Source: Bactrocera neohumeralis (lineage: Eukaryota > Arthropoda > Insecta > Diptera > Tephritidae). Taken from it: a stretch of DNA of 64,000 nucleotides. How positions within the stretch are numbered: position 1 is the first letter of the stretch; each line of letters begins with the position of its first letter. The stretch spans positions 25,686,069-25,750,068 of the forward strand of contig NW_026089624.1 of NCBI RefSeq assembly GCF_024586455.1. Reading direction: 5' to 3'. Below are positions 30,559-41,417 of this stretch, one piece after another. The notes beneath the pieces are model-generated. The model ran no database searches and had not been told where the DNA came from. It worked only from the letters and a program-made list of their open reading frames with translations. Both the position numbers and the translations under genes were made by a program.

Positions 30559-32393
30559 TTATTTGGTGTTGAAGCCACTTAGATCGATTTCAAATATATA
30601 TTTAGTGCGACTACGTGATGTTGAAGCAGGATTCACCGGGTTAGGAAGTTTAAATATAATTTCGCTTTTCAAAACCAATGATAGATTTTTGTTCTCGGGC
30701 TTGGCAAATATAGGCTGCAGAACATCAAGTTTCCTAAGAAAGCTAACTGTGAATGTACATTCACTAAGGCTCTCAATGATTTCAGCAACATAATAAACTT
30801 TTTGTTTACAGGTTTGAGGAGGTGCGGCAAGAACATAATCTCCCACATTCAGTTCGAAGTTATCAGTCAATTCATTATTTGAAAAATTCTCCATCTCCGG
30901 CGTTTCTTTGCCACCAACGAAAGATCCAACTGATTGGTCAGTGTCTGCGTATTAAACACTTATGTTACTTTCGTCAGAAGAATCAATATCATTTCTAACG
31001 GAACCTTTAGGCTTTTAGTCTTCAGCTGGATTTGTTTTTTAATATTTTTTGTATTTTTGTTCTTACGAGCATTTTTTTTTACCTAGAAACTGAATGTTTC
31101 TTTTTGCTGTTTGAGAGTTTATTGTAGACGCTTTTTCTTCCATCCGTTTTTTCTCACATGAACTAGTCAAAATTCGAGAGCAGCCAGATCGAGCAGTGGT
31201 TTTAGAAGCATTTAAACGGGAAATGGGACGAATTTGTTCTGGTGTTCGGGAAACAGGTGCACTAACACTTTGATCTAGCTGAAGTGGGTCTGTAATATTA
31301 ACAATATTATCAGGCTGAAGCGGAAGAGTTTCAGTCAAACTATCCTCATCCGTATGATCTGCCGGAGCGAACTCATCTTCGCTAAAATTTTGGGAGTTGA
31401 AAGGATATATTCCTGTTGACTGGAAACCACTGATTATATTTTCTGATCTGAATGCTCTTTGGAATGGTAAGTTAGACAGGTGGGCAACTTCGTATATCGT
31501 TATTCTCTTTCCTGGATTGTTTGTCATAAAATCAGTAAAAGATGTTTGAAGAAATTTTTTAAATGGTCCGTAAACTGACACGTCAAGTGGCTGGAGACGG
31601 TGCGAAGTATGAGGGGGAAACGACAATAGATGTATTCCATTATCCCGTGAATAATTGATGCAGTCAATGCTGCGGTGAGATGAATGGTTGTCGAGAAGAA
31701 AAATAATCGGTCCCTCTTTAGAACATTTTGTCTTATTTTGAATGTGTTTAAGAATGGCTATAAACAATTCCGACATCATCCAACCACTTTTACTGACTAA
31801 CCCCATAGACCCCGAAACACATCCATTTAAAAATTGAGAACTATGTCGTACGCGTGGAAAAACGTAAGCTGGTGGAAGCCGATTTCCATTGGCGTTGATT
31901 ATTCCTACAAGGGTGACCAAACTGCCTCTCTCAACTGAAACAGCTTGCCCAACTTGTCGTTGACCCTTCGTTGCAATTATCTGAAAAGCACCTCGAATTT
32001 GTTAAACATTGTAACTAAAATCGTTAATTAATTCACAAACCTTTGGCGAATCAACGACGGTCGTAATACCAGTTTCATCCAAATTGTATACTATATCATT
32101 TGGTTGAAATGAATACGCCTCATAAAGTTTTTTAAGTTTAAATAAAATTCGTCGACAACTTTTTTTGAGAAACCTTTTAGTCTTGCTAAACTAGTTCGCT
32201 CTGGTTTACGAAGAGTTAGGCTCGAATTCCGTTTCATAAAACCATATAGCCAATCCTCCCCAGCTTCTTTCTGAACATTCCATTTTTCAGGAAAGTCTTT
32301 GCCGTTAGCGACAGCGTATTGGTATGCCAACTTCTGAAAACTTTTAAATGATAACCCATATTGATAATAACAACACTGTTTAATGTAGTCCAC
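30559..32393 (-). pseudogene. pogo-like DDE transposase with one intron
   Basis: 32091-32393 is an HTH_CENPB DNA-binding domain (NGKDFPEKWNVQKEAGEDWLYGF...RKPERTS). A one-base insertion in an A-run near 32125 shifts the frame; the true continuation reads YNLDETGITTV (first Asp). After the intron 31981-32040 comes IIATKGQRQVG...SVERG, then 31063-31920 with FLLDNHSSH (second Asp), SFPPHTSHRLQPLDVSVYGPFK (third Asp) and GFQSTGIYPF. After a stop at 31063 a tail resumes (30559-30894: VGDYVLAAPP...YYVAEIIE). All three Asp motifs are intact; lesions are few. Confidence 0.88.
31981..32040 (-). other. 60-bp spliceosomal intron in the pogo-like transposase
   Basis: On the minus strand the segment starts GTTTGTGAATTAATT and ends GTGCTTTTCAG. 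Removing it joins DSPK to IIATKGQRQVG in frame (phase 0) at a place where related transposases are uninterrupted. Length and borders fit a dipteran short intron. Confidence 0.75.
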
Positions 32394-32410
32394 TAGTTCG
32401 ATAATAAATA

Positions 32411-32549
32411 TATTACATTATATATTCTTACTTGTATGTAGGTATGTATGTATTTGTAACTTTTTTATTGGTACGTTGGTATATATTAGGACAAAGAGAA
32501 AACGTAAGAGAGATAAACGATAAATAGTTGGATCGCGATATATTATATG
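32411..32549. other. Non-coding spacer
   Basis: AT-rich with TATG repeats; no feature. Confidence 0.5.
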
Positions 32550-32658
32550 TATCGGGTGATTTTTTAAGAGCTTGATAACTTTTTTAAAAAAAAAAACGCA
32601 TAAAATTTGCAAAATCTCATCGGTTCTTTATTTGAAACGTTAGATTGGTTCATGACAT

Positions 32659-33168
32659 TTACTTTTTGAAGATAATTTCATTTAAATGTTGACCGCGGCT
32701 GCGTCTTAGGTGGTCCATTCGGAAAGTCCAATTTTTGGGCAAATTTTTCGAGCATTTCGGCCTGAATAGCCCGAATTTCTTCGGAAATGTTGTCTTCCAA
32801 AGCTGGAATAGTTGCTGGCTTATTTCTGTAGACTTTAGACTTGACGTAGCCCAAAAATAGTCTAAAGGCGTTAAATCGCATGATCTTGGTGGCCAACTTA
32901 CGGGTCCATTTCTTGAGATGAATTGTTCTCCGAAGTTTTCCCTCAAAATGGCCATAGAATCGCGAGCTGTGTGGCATGTAGCGCCATCTTGTTGAAACCA
33001 CATGTCAACCAAGTTCAGTTCTTCCATTTTTGGCAACAAAAAGTTTGTTAGCATCGAACGATAGCGATCGCCATTCACCGTAACGTTGCGTCCAACAGCA
33101 TCTTTGAAAAATACGGTCCAATGATTCCACCAGCGTACAAACCACACCAAACAGTGCATTTTTTGCAT
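32659..33168 (-). pseudogene. Mariner-family transposase, C-terminal two thirds (left arm)
   Basis: WFQQDGATCHTARDSM and RSCDLTPLDYF supply the second and third catalytic Asp with 41 residues between them, the spacing of the DD41D 'rosa' group first described in Ceratitis. After LDYF the frame is lost by a small deletion (missing G/T bases near 32857) relative to the right arm. The N-terminal HTH region is absent. Confidence 0.85.
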
Positions 33169-33175
33169 GGGCAGT

Positions 33176-33415
33176 TGGCCACCAAGATCATGCGATTTAA
33201 CGCCTTTAGACTATTTTTTGTGGGGCTACGTCAAGTCTAAAGTCTACAGAAATAAGCCAGCAACTATTCCAGCTTTGGAAGACAACATTTCCGAAGAAAT
33301 TCGGGCTATTCCGGCCGAAATGCTCGAAAAAGTTGCCCAAAATTGGACTTTCCGAATGGACCACCTAAGACGCAGCCGCGGTCAACATTTAAATGAAATT
33401 ATCTTCAAAAAGTAA
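33176..33415 (+). pseudogene. Mariner transposase C-terminus (inverted right arm)
   Basis: An open frame from WPPRSCDLTPLDYFLWGYVK to the natural stop after NEIIFKK at 33415. It lacks everything upstream of the third Asp. It preserves the reading frame lost in the left arm and so shows the ancestral sequence there. Confidence 0.87.
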
Positions 33416-33594
33416 ATGTCATGAACCAATCTAACGTTTCAAATAAAGAACCGATGAGATTTTGCAAATTTTATGCGTTTTTTTTTTTAAAAAAGTTATC
33501 AAGCTCTTAAAAAATCACCCGATACATATGTACATATATGTATGTACATACATAAATATCTACTGTTATGTTGTTGTTGTTTCTTTTTCTTCTG

Positions 33595-33790
33595 CCTTTG
33601 CTTATATGTTAAAGCGATCCTGCTTGTTGCTTTGTTAGCCCAAGGGGTATCACCAGAACTTGCAAGTAAGAATACTTGACTTCGAAAAATTTTGGTTTTT
33701 GTTTTTTTTAGTGTGTTTGGAGACACGAAGTAAGCTTGAAGGCAGGTAGTTTAACAACAGTTTTTCAAAAATTTTCCTTAATACAGTTGA
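33595..33790 (+). repeat. Direct repeat flanking the X element, left copy
   Basis: About 190 bp containing GCGATCCTGCTTGTTGCTTT, AGCCCAAGGGGTATCACC and AATACTTGACTT recurs at 38125-38310 in the same orientation. The other X copy (15862) has no such flank. Confidence 0.75.
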
Positions 33791-36058
33791 TTTATGTATG
33801 TACCATATGGGCATATCCCAGAAACTCTCTACCAACCAAAAATATTTGAACTTAATCCAACCTAATTTTTTTTAATGGAGCATTAGAATAGATATCCAAT
33901 TTTATAAATTGATAAAAAAAATTTTCGATGATGATTAATACAAAAAATTATTACCAAATCCTACCCTACCTCAGGTCTTTTCAGGTGTTATACAAAAAAA
34001 GTGAAATTTTTTACGTGTTCATCATTGCTTTAGTATTAACATAGATGGTCCAATCGAAAGCCATATTGCTATTCACTCAATTCTCCTTAAAATTTGAAAA
34101 AAAAAAATTCGTTTATTATTCTGGAAACATTAAAATTTGGTATGAAATGATAGGTAAATGCGTTGTAGCGTGCGTAACGGAAAATCAGGTTTTTTTTATA
34201 TTGTGAGTAGAATTTTTTTTTTACAAATCATCTATAATTTTAATTTATATAAATATCCTGCTTTTAAGAAAAAAATTTTCATTCTACAATTAAAAACCAA
34301 AAAATTACAGCATATTCATTTCTGTGGCGTGCGTAACGATTTGAGTTCTCACAAAAATTGCAATAGATGCCTTTGCAATTTTTATTCTGTTTTCTTATCA
34401 CTTCGCTTCTTAAATATATTCTTCGCCTACTATTCTTAGCCTACTATAATCGTACCGATTAGCGATTATTTTTTTAAACGGTAAATTTCGCGTTGTCTCG
34501 CCTTTGGTTTCGTTTGAATCATTTGCAATTATCTTTCAGTGTCCCTCTAGATTATCGGCATATTGGTACCACAGAAAATTGTTTGTTTACAGTATAATAT
34601 TTAATAATACACAGATAATTGTTTGTACACAATATTATTTTTAATAATATTTAATAAGATTCAACGTAACAGTTGAAAAAATGAAAACGGGTGCAGAGCG
34701 TATTCGAAAATATCGCAAAAAATACAATTCAGTGAAAACTTAACACAAATAGAACGTTTAAAAAATGCGAAAAGAATGAAAATTTGTAGAAAAAATCTTA
34801 AAGAAAAACTTAAAAATGATGATTCATTATCAAAAAAAGTAAAGGCTGACCACCGAAACCGTATGCAAATTTTTAGAAAGAAAATAAAGGAACAAAAACA
34901 ACAAGAGCAACGAATAATATCGTTGGATGGTGCATATAAGTGCAAAAATACCCTTTACAAGGCCTTAAAAAAGTGGAATTAGCGTTACCAAAAGACATTA
35001 ACAAAAAAAAGGAAATTCTTAGAATGCTTACAGTAAAATACTTGAAAGAGGAAGAAGAAGCTCAAACAAAAAATACGGTTGACGAAAATGTTAAAATGAT
35101 TTATGAGTTTAACACTAATGATGACATCCCTACGGAAACTGCCGGAAGAAAGTCCACACTTATATCAAAATCAAATAACCTTCCAATATCTAAAAAATTC
35201 ATGGTTATGACAATTGGAGAAGTATATGAACTGTTTAAAACAACGTTTCCTGGAACAAATATTTCACGTACTAAATTTCATAACAACCGACCAAAACACG
35301 TGGAATTGTCTAGTAAGCTTCCACATAACATGTGTGTTTGCCAGTACCACGCAAATTTTTCATTTTTATTGGAAGCTATGTTTGGAATTTTTCGTATGTT
35401 CCCATCTAACTTGGGCAATTTTTTAAGAAAAGTGTGTTGTGACGAAACCAATGAAGTTTGTATGAGGAATGAATGCAACAAGTGGATTAAAGATATTACA
35501 GACGCTTTCGTCCCTTTGATTTACATTAATCAACTCGAAGAGCTTACTGAATGGAAGCATTGGAGAATCGTTGATAAACGCATCATCATTAGTTATACGA
35601 AAGGACCAATAACTGATTTGATTAATGAATTGAAATCTCAGTTACCTTCCTTTAAACTGCATACTACCGTTAAAGGACTCAACAAAAATACTTTCAAGAC
35701 CGAAAAATATCTATTAAACAAGATGAAGCTGTTCTGCAAGTCGATTTTGCGGAAAACTTTAGGCTCCTCAATCAAAATGAAATTCAGTCTGCACATTTTA
35801 GTTACTCCCAAGTTACCATTTTTACTTGTGTTGCCTGGTTGCACAATTGCACAAGATCATTTGCTATTACGAGCGATTAACTGTCACAAAATAAATATGA
35901 TGTTTATTGCTTTCTCCAGTTAATTGTAAAGAAACTTAAAGAACAAAATGCTATTTCGAAGTTATTTTTATTTTCTGATGGCTTTGCAAGTCAATTTAAA
36001 AACAAGTTCATTTTGAGTATTATACCGTTTTTTAAAGAAAAATTAGATTTGACCAACT

Positions 36059-37361
36059 TTAACCCTTTCGAACCTGAAAGCAACCAGCAGGAAAATTCCT
36101 GGTTTATTGATTACTATAGCTTTAGTATAGGCCTTAAAAGTAGAAAATTTTGAAGTGGAGTCTCTACCCCCTCCAGGAGGGCCTAATTGGGGTGGGACAT
36201 ATGCGTCCATTCCGTTGTTTTGAGCGGGACGTATAAGTCCCTTTGGGTCTCTATATCACATAACTCAATAAAAACTAAACAGTATGTTGGATATTTTTTA
36301 TCAACTTAAAATCATTTATTTCATTTATTTTGAAGGAAAAGTTAGTAAAACTGAAATTATATTTCATAAAAATATTAGATAAATCATCGTTTATGATAAG
36401 GTGCGAAACAATTACATAGTGGAATTTGACACTCTTCACATATCGTTTTAGTGCGTTTTATAATATTATTGAGGCCACATCCAGCACATCCTCGTCTTGT
36501 GCCTCCTTCAATTTCTATTACCGAGTCAGATCGGCTGAAATGTGCAGCAATGATAGGATTCGTTGAGCTTGAATTATCTTACGCGGCTGGAAACTCTCAT
36601 CAGGTATTGACTAAACCGTAACATTTTCGAAGTATGGCATATTGTTATTTTCGCCGCTTTCTATTGATTGCAAATCATCATTGTTAGAAGAATTTCCTTC
36701 ATTATTTTCGTCAGATTTGTCCGTTAGACAACTTTCATCATCAGAAGGCTCGTAAGTATCTTCACTTCCATCTGAAAAATCGACTTCAGAAAGGTCACCA
36801 GATTCGTCACACTCCATAAGCTGGACTAATATATCCTCCTCATTTAGTTTTCTTGACATTGTGCATAGTTTGTCTAAAAAAACAGGTTTATAGTACATTT
36901 TTTCGTAAATTACTAAAAGTTAAAGAATGTCGGCAAGCTCTAAACGGGACATATTTATACCAACAAATAAACCTAACGGGACACATAGATCCCATAAATA
37001 AAAATTCTCATAATAACACTTAAAAACTGAAATATTACTAGATTATATTATTATACATTACTTACTAATATTACTTACCTAATTACAGCGATCCAGAACA
37101 CTCTTTTGAATACTTATATTCACTAAAATCATTGAATATTCAAATGAAAATAGCAACTGATGCAAGCACAGTAACATTCCGAAGAAAACTGAGCGTCTTC
37201 TGTTTACAATTTTAGCACAAAAAAAAAACACAGATCCGTTACCTGAACTTCAAAATACCAGACAGGACAGTTTTAAATGAGCTTAAATGGAAAATTAAGA
37301 ATTTAGTTATGAGAAAACTTTTTCTGGGATGTATGTGTTCCAACAGGTCCGAAAGGGTTAA
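36059..37361 (-). mobile_element. Deleted piggyBac-like element inserted at TTAA in X
   Basis: TTAA at 36059-36062 and 37358-37361 flank TIRs CCCTTTCGAACCTG (36063-36076) and, reversed, CCCTTTCGGACCTG (37344-37357). Inside, on the minus strand, are only an acidic N-terminus and a Cys-rich C-terminus of a piggyBac-type transposase. Deleting the element with one TTAA restores the host reading frame exactly (LTNF-KWNFFATAHGKG). Confidence 0.92.
36380..36859 (-). pseudogene. piggyBac-like transposase remnant lacking the catalytic core
   Basis: It starts at 36859 (MSRKLNEEDILVQLMECDES) with an acidic domain ending near 36611. The sequence then jumps to RRGCAGCGLNNIIKRTKTIC and CEECQIPLCNCFAPYHKR (about 36405-36500), the C-terminal cross-brace zinc finger. 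The entire DDD core of ~400 residues is deleted, so the element could move only with a transposase supplied by another copy. Confidence 0.87.
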
Positions 37362-38124
37362 GTGGAATTTTTTTGCAACTGCTCACGGAAAGGGTGCAGT
37401 AGACGGAATTGGAGCTGTCATAAAGAGAAAAATTCGGCAAATGGTGAAAGCTCAGAATATTGTTCTTAATAAATTTAAATTGGCAAAAATTAATATAAAT
37501 GGTATTTCTATTTTATATGTAAGCAGTACATATGTATATAAAAAATACAACTGCATTTCTTTCGGAGAGATGGGCTAACGTTAAGAGCATTCCCGGAATA
37601 AAAAGCAACCATTATTTTTCATTTCTTAATGAAAATGAGCTCGAAATAGCACTAAAGGCAGATTCAGCAAAACATAAAATTTATTTATAAACATACATAC
37701 ATTAATAAATTAATTTATAAACATAAAATATGAATTAAATAATCTTATTAAAAAAGAGTATAAATTGTTTTGTTAAAATAAATACAATTGTTTTTATTTA
37801 TATACTACTGGAAAAAATTTAGCGTGCGTAACGTTGGGTTCACGGCCATTGATAAAAAACTACAAAATTTTTTGGCTGCAAGTAAGTTATTTTAGAATTC
37901 TCTTATATTGATCTTTCTTTAAGGTATTTCATTTGGTGTGCTTTATTATACAAAATTTGCTAAAAATTACGAAAACATACCTCAACCTTCAAAGCTACTT
38001 CCATTTTTTGTAGCGTACGTAACAATACTTTGAGATCATATTTTTCGCAGCTTAAACCTGTTACAAAAAATATTTTGATATGTATGTATGTATTTGCATT
38101 TTCTTTTTTTGCTCGCCATTGCTT

Positions 38125-38310
38125 ATTTATTATAGGCGATCCTGCTTGTTGCTTTTTTAGCCCAAGGGGTATCACCAAAACATGCAAGTAATAATACTTG
38201 ACTTTGAAAAAAGTTGATTTTTATTTTTTTTTTTGATTTTGGAAAATTATAGTGTGCTTAGAAACACAAAATAAGCAATAGGCAAGGACCGTAATTTTTT
38301 CAATTATTTC
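38125..38310 (+). repeat. Direct repeat flanking the X element, right copy
   Basis: Partner of 33595-33790: GGCGATCCTGCTTGTTGCTT, AGCCCAAGGGGTATCACC and AATACTTGACTT are conserved; about 80-85% similar overall. Confidence 0.75.
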
Positions 38311-38334
38311 GGTACCTATTCATGTACATACGTA

Positions 38335-38792
38335 TTAGAGTGATTCAAAAAAAAATTTTTTTTTTTCGTTTGGTATTCGGAAAAAATAGGTTCCTAGACA
38401 CCCTAAGAAAGCCTCTCCAAACATGAGTTTTTAATTGTAACGGGAAGGTCCTCCTACATACAGTTTTCTATTTTTTCTTATTATCAGATAGAAAAATTTA
38501 TATCTTGCTTCCAACTACTTGAAAAAATATCTTGTTCGTTAAATTTTGTAGGAAATTGAATGTTCTACAAAAAAAGTCTATTATGATTTCTTCGTAAGCC
38601 CAAACGTTTAAAAGATATTAACAGTTAAAGTTTGATTATTTTTGGGAAAATTTTTTATTTCTTATGAATTTTATAACTCAATGAAAAAAAATATTATGAA
38701 TAGGTTTTTGGAGAGGCTTTCTTAGAGGTGTCCTAGGAACCTATTTTCAGAGTACCAAACGAAAAAAAAAATTTTTTTTTGATCTACCTTAA
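38335..38792. mobile_element. 458-bp MITE with ~85-bp TIRs
   Basis: Ends TTAGAGTGATTCAAAAAA and (reversed) TTAAGGTAGATCAAAAAA start arms that include TCGTTTGGTA, ATAGGTTCCTAG and AGAAAGCCTCTCCAAA. TA flanks both sides (38333-38334, 38793-38794). Its interior shares GAATG-TCTACAAAAAA-GTCT and TTTAAAAG-TATTAA-GGTTAAAGTT-like words with the long-TIR element at 28.2-29.8 kb, so the two are relatives. Confidence 0.83.
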
Positions 38793-39240
38793 TATGCATT
38801 GATGTCTGACGATGAATATCTCGTAAACGCTTAACTTAATCGAAAAATCAATGAGACCATTTTTATAGAGCAGTAAATTTCATAAAAAACTGTGAGTTTC
38901 ATCATTCATAATATATTTTTAATTTGCTATTTGTTAATATATGCCCATAAATTTCTTGCACTTTTTCTTTATGTATTGCATCGTTATGTATTTAATTTTT
39001 ATTTTTTCATTTTCTATTTTACGTTTGTGGTTTTTTATCTCAGGTGCCTTTCTGAGAGGCTTGAAGGACCGTTTGTTCTTTACACTTAGTTTCACTTTGT
39101 ATGTGGGGATATACTTACATTAACTGCAAACTATGTATCCCTTTTATTTTATTTAAATTAGAAGATATTACTTTTTTATTAATGCAATTTTATGTTTATA
39201 TTTTTTTTTTCTTTGACGATTTTAATTATTCCAATAAATT
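38793..39240. other. Non-coding AT-rich spacer
   Basis: Short hydrophobic frames only, of the kind expected from T-rich DNA; nothing recognised. Confidence 0.5.
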
Positions 39241-39429
39241 GACAAACAATACTATAATTTGATAAATTGGACACTGCCGATCCTATCGCACACACTCACA
39301 CGCGATCGGACGGGATTCCAGCTTTTTTTTTTAATGTGAAACGATCAGCGGTCGAAAAAAGGCGAAACGTTTAGAATACCGGCGAAAATCGTATTGGATC
39401 TAACCAATCCTTTTTGATCGGTTGGGTGG

Positions 39430-39600
39430 TGAAAAACGATTATAGTGTGTGTGTAGTGTGGTTGGTTTGTTGCGTGGTATGATGATGTAGGTTGTGCGAT
39501 GAATGTTGTGTCGTGTGATGAATGTGAGTGGTGTGATAAATGTTGTGTGGGGTGATGAATGTGAGTTGTGTCATGAATGTTGCGTGGAGGGGCGAGATGC
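39430..39600. repeat. G/T-rich degenerate repeat (GTGTGATGAATGT)
   Basis: The plus strand is almost free of C for 150 bp and repeats GTG(T)GATGAATGT(GAG/TGT) about six times with variation. It lies downstream of a minus-strand Bel/Pao relic. Confidence 0.75.
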
Positions 39601-39717
39601 CATGAAGTCGCATAAACAAATGATTTTAATTGAAGACTAACTCTTTCTTTAGTATTGATCTTGTTTTGTCCAACCCGTTCAATAATAACGGATTCTCTCC
39701 TGGAAGGAAGTTTTAAT

Positions 39718-41200
39718 TTATTTGGTTATAAGGTGAACTTGAGACCCATTATCTAATAAGGCATGTGCCTTTATTATTCTTCCATCACGGTCTTTTATAC
39801 CAACAATTGCTGTAGCTAGCAGGACATGTTTAGAATCACTTTTTAATCTCCCATTTTTCGTATTTTTAATCAGTGTGCTTTTTGCTTTATCTTTGTGGAG
39901 CCATAAATGATGGTTTCCTTGACATGTGAGGCAACTTTTGCCTTTACATTCTTTTATATTGTGCCCTGTTTTAAGACATTTGGTGCATAATTTGTTTTTC
40001 ATTACTGCATCCCATTTGTCCTGGGTAGAAAAAGATTTAAATTTATAACAATAAAATATATTTTGTGAGAAATTACATCCCATTATCCATTAAAATCTGC
40101 ATTTTGAAATATTGGTGATGTTTTTCAAGCTTGTGCTGCTTCTATAATTTAAGGTCGGTATTTCCTTAGTGTTTTTAAGGGAATTTTCATACCTAAGTCT
40201 TAAATTATTGTCTAATTTTTGCAGACGCGTATAGTTTAATAACGTTTGTAACAATTTGTCTGTAGAAAAACTGAGACTTTCCAATGCTTGTGTACCTTCA
40301 GAAATTTTTTCTTGAAATTTTCGTACACTAAAAGCAGTCTAAGTCACTACTGGTGCATCTAAAATTTGTTTGAAATAATTATTTGCTAGTAACCTTTTAT
40401 TTGTAAATTTTTTATTAAGAAGGTTCCAGGCAACTGAAAAATTTGTTGAGGTTGAAGGCAGATTTGCAATACAACTTGCAGCCGATCCTCTTAATTTAGT
40501 TTTTAAAATACACATTGTATACGTGTCTGAAACATTTTGAGAGACTACGAGTTGCTCAAACAATTCTTTAAAAGTTTGCCACTGCGCGTAATCTCCTGAA
40601 AAAATGGGAATGTCAACTTGAGGCAACGTAAAATTGGCAGCATTTTTTTTGTTAATAGATTTTAATTTGAGTTTGTAAAATCTATTTCTTAAATCATAGA
40701 ATTAACTTGTTAACTCTTCATTTTCGTGCTGGCTAATAAATTCAAGCACAGTATCACGAGTTTTTTCTATAAGTCTCTATGCTGTCTAGAGAGCATATTT
40801 CGTTTATTTCGCAGTCTTCAATATTGTTTTCTAATTCTGTTAATAAGAATTGAAGCCTGCGAACTAAACCAGGATTTGGATGGCATTCCATTTTCCTGGG
40901 AGCACTATTTTCTTGATTTATAGCAATAAATTCGCTTAACTTGGCGTACGCTGCCAAATAAAGCGTACCTACCGTCCCTTCTACGTCATTTTTAAAATAA
41001 TAATCTTTTTTTATTTTTGGGATCTTTGGACCATTCTAAGTGGATTCGTTGAAACTCTGACCATTTTTTGTCCAAGCCATCTTGGAGTTTTTCTAAATTT
41101 CCAAAATCTTCATTTATATCCATACTCATGGACTTAAAATGAAGTTTTTGCAGTTCTTCTGCTAATTTAATTTGGTTTTTTCTTTCCCAAAAACAAAATA
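39718..41200 (-). pseudogene. Bel/Pao gag and protease relic
   Basis: Minus-strand pieces in order: the gag N-terminus (near 41040-41140, LEKLQDGLDKKWSEFQRIHL), 40754-40957, a DUF1759-type block at 40339-40626 (VDIPIFSGDYAQWQTFKELF...KTKLRGSA), then 39718-40083 with zinc-knuckle motif CTKCLKTGHNIKEC, CLTCQGNHH and protease ALLDNGSQVHLI. Frame changes and stops separate the pieces; pol beyond the protease is absent. The DUF1759-knuckle-protease order is the Bel/Pao signature. Confidence 0.88.
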
Positions 41201-41417
41201 AATAATTTTATATGAATTAAATAAGAAAATGAAAATGTTTTTACCTTGGTAGAATGTGGATGTGGTTTATGATGTGAATTTGGTTATTATCAAAAAAATT
41301 TTTTTGTTTTGGTTTTTAATTCACTTCTTTTTTTTTAATTATTAAATATATATTTTTTTTAAACAGACTTTTCACTTTCACTTCAATTTGTTTTTTTTTT
41401 AACTCGAGTGTTTTAAA

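Larger units (their letters stand above)
30107..32410 (-). mobile_element. Second pogo/Tigger-like element, 5' end missing
   Basis: A left terminus GGGGAGACCGGGATACCTGC preceded by TA (30107-30108) and a repeated GGGGCGGGGTAGCTCCGGCA word near 30306 resemble pogo-family ends. The transposase runs right to left to 30562. No matching terminus exists on the right; coding similarity begins abruptly near 32393, so the N-terminal psq domain and 5' TIR are lost. It is a different family from the Tigger at 7.5-14.6 kb. Confidence 0.75.
32552..33523 (-). mobile_element. rosa-type (DD41D) mariner derivative arranged as a palindrome
   Basis: The TIR TCGGGTGATTTTTTAAGAGC occurs at 32552 and inverted at 33523, with TA duplications at 32550-32551 and 33524-33525. 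The termini are not a normal 5'/3' pair: both ~345-bp arms (32552-32895 minus, 33176-33523 plus) are the same 3' half of the element, joined by 280 bp of further minus-strand transposase. The whole unit inserted or recombined as one TA-flanked element. Confidence 0.88.
34681..37690 (+). pseudogene. X transposase-like protein, interrupted and frameshifted
   Basis: Starts MKTGAERIRKYRKK at 34681. A lost A near 34728 and another indel near 34965 change frames; 34940-35760 then gives the longest piece (KFMVMTIGEVYELF, KLPHNMCVCQYHANFSFLLEAM, several Cys and Trp). From about 35745 another frame carries VDFAENF, HFSYSQVTIFTCVAWLHN, then LFLFSDGFASQFKN. After the insertion at 36059-37361 comes WNFFATAHGKGAVDGIGAVIKR. 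The DFAEN, SDGxxxQFKN and HGKGxxDGxG blocks look like spaced acidic catalytic motifs of a DDE/D transposase seen in many invertebrate genomes. I could not name the superfamily. A stop lies at about 35878. Confidence 0.65.
33808..38100 (+). mobile_element. Transposon X (superfamily unassigned), longer copy
   Basis: The left end (ATGGGCATATCCCAGAAAC) is shared with the copy at 15862. A transposase-like ORF follows on the plus strand from 34681, interrupted at 36059 by a piggyBac-like insertion and resuming at 37362. The word (A/G)GCGTGCGTAACG occurs at 34165, 34327 and 37823, with a variant at 38012, all in the same orientation near the two ends. The right limit is approximate. No clear TIR was found. 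Confidence 0.65.

Noticed and set aside
34661..34945. Minus-strand Phe/Ser-rich ORF
   Set aside because: Antisense of the Lys/Arg-rich X N-terminus.
39430..39600. Telomere-like repeats
   Set aside because: The G/T-rich GTGTGATGAATGT repeat is irregular and internal; it does not match known dipteran telomeric sequence organisation.
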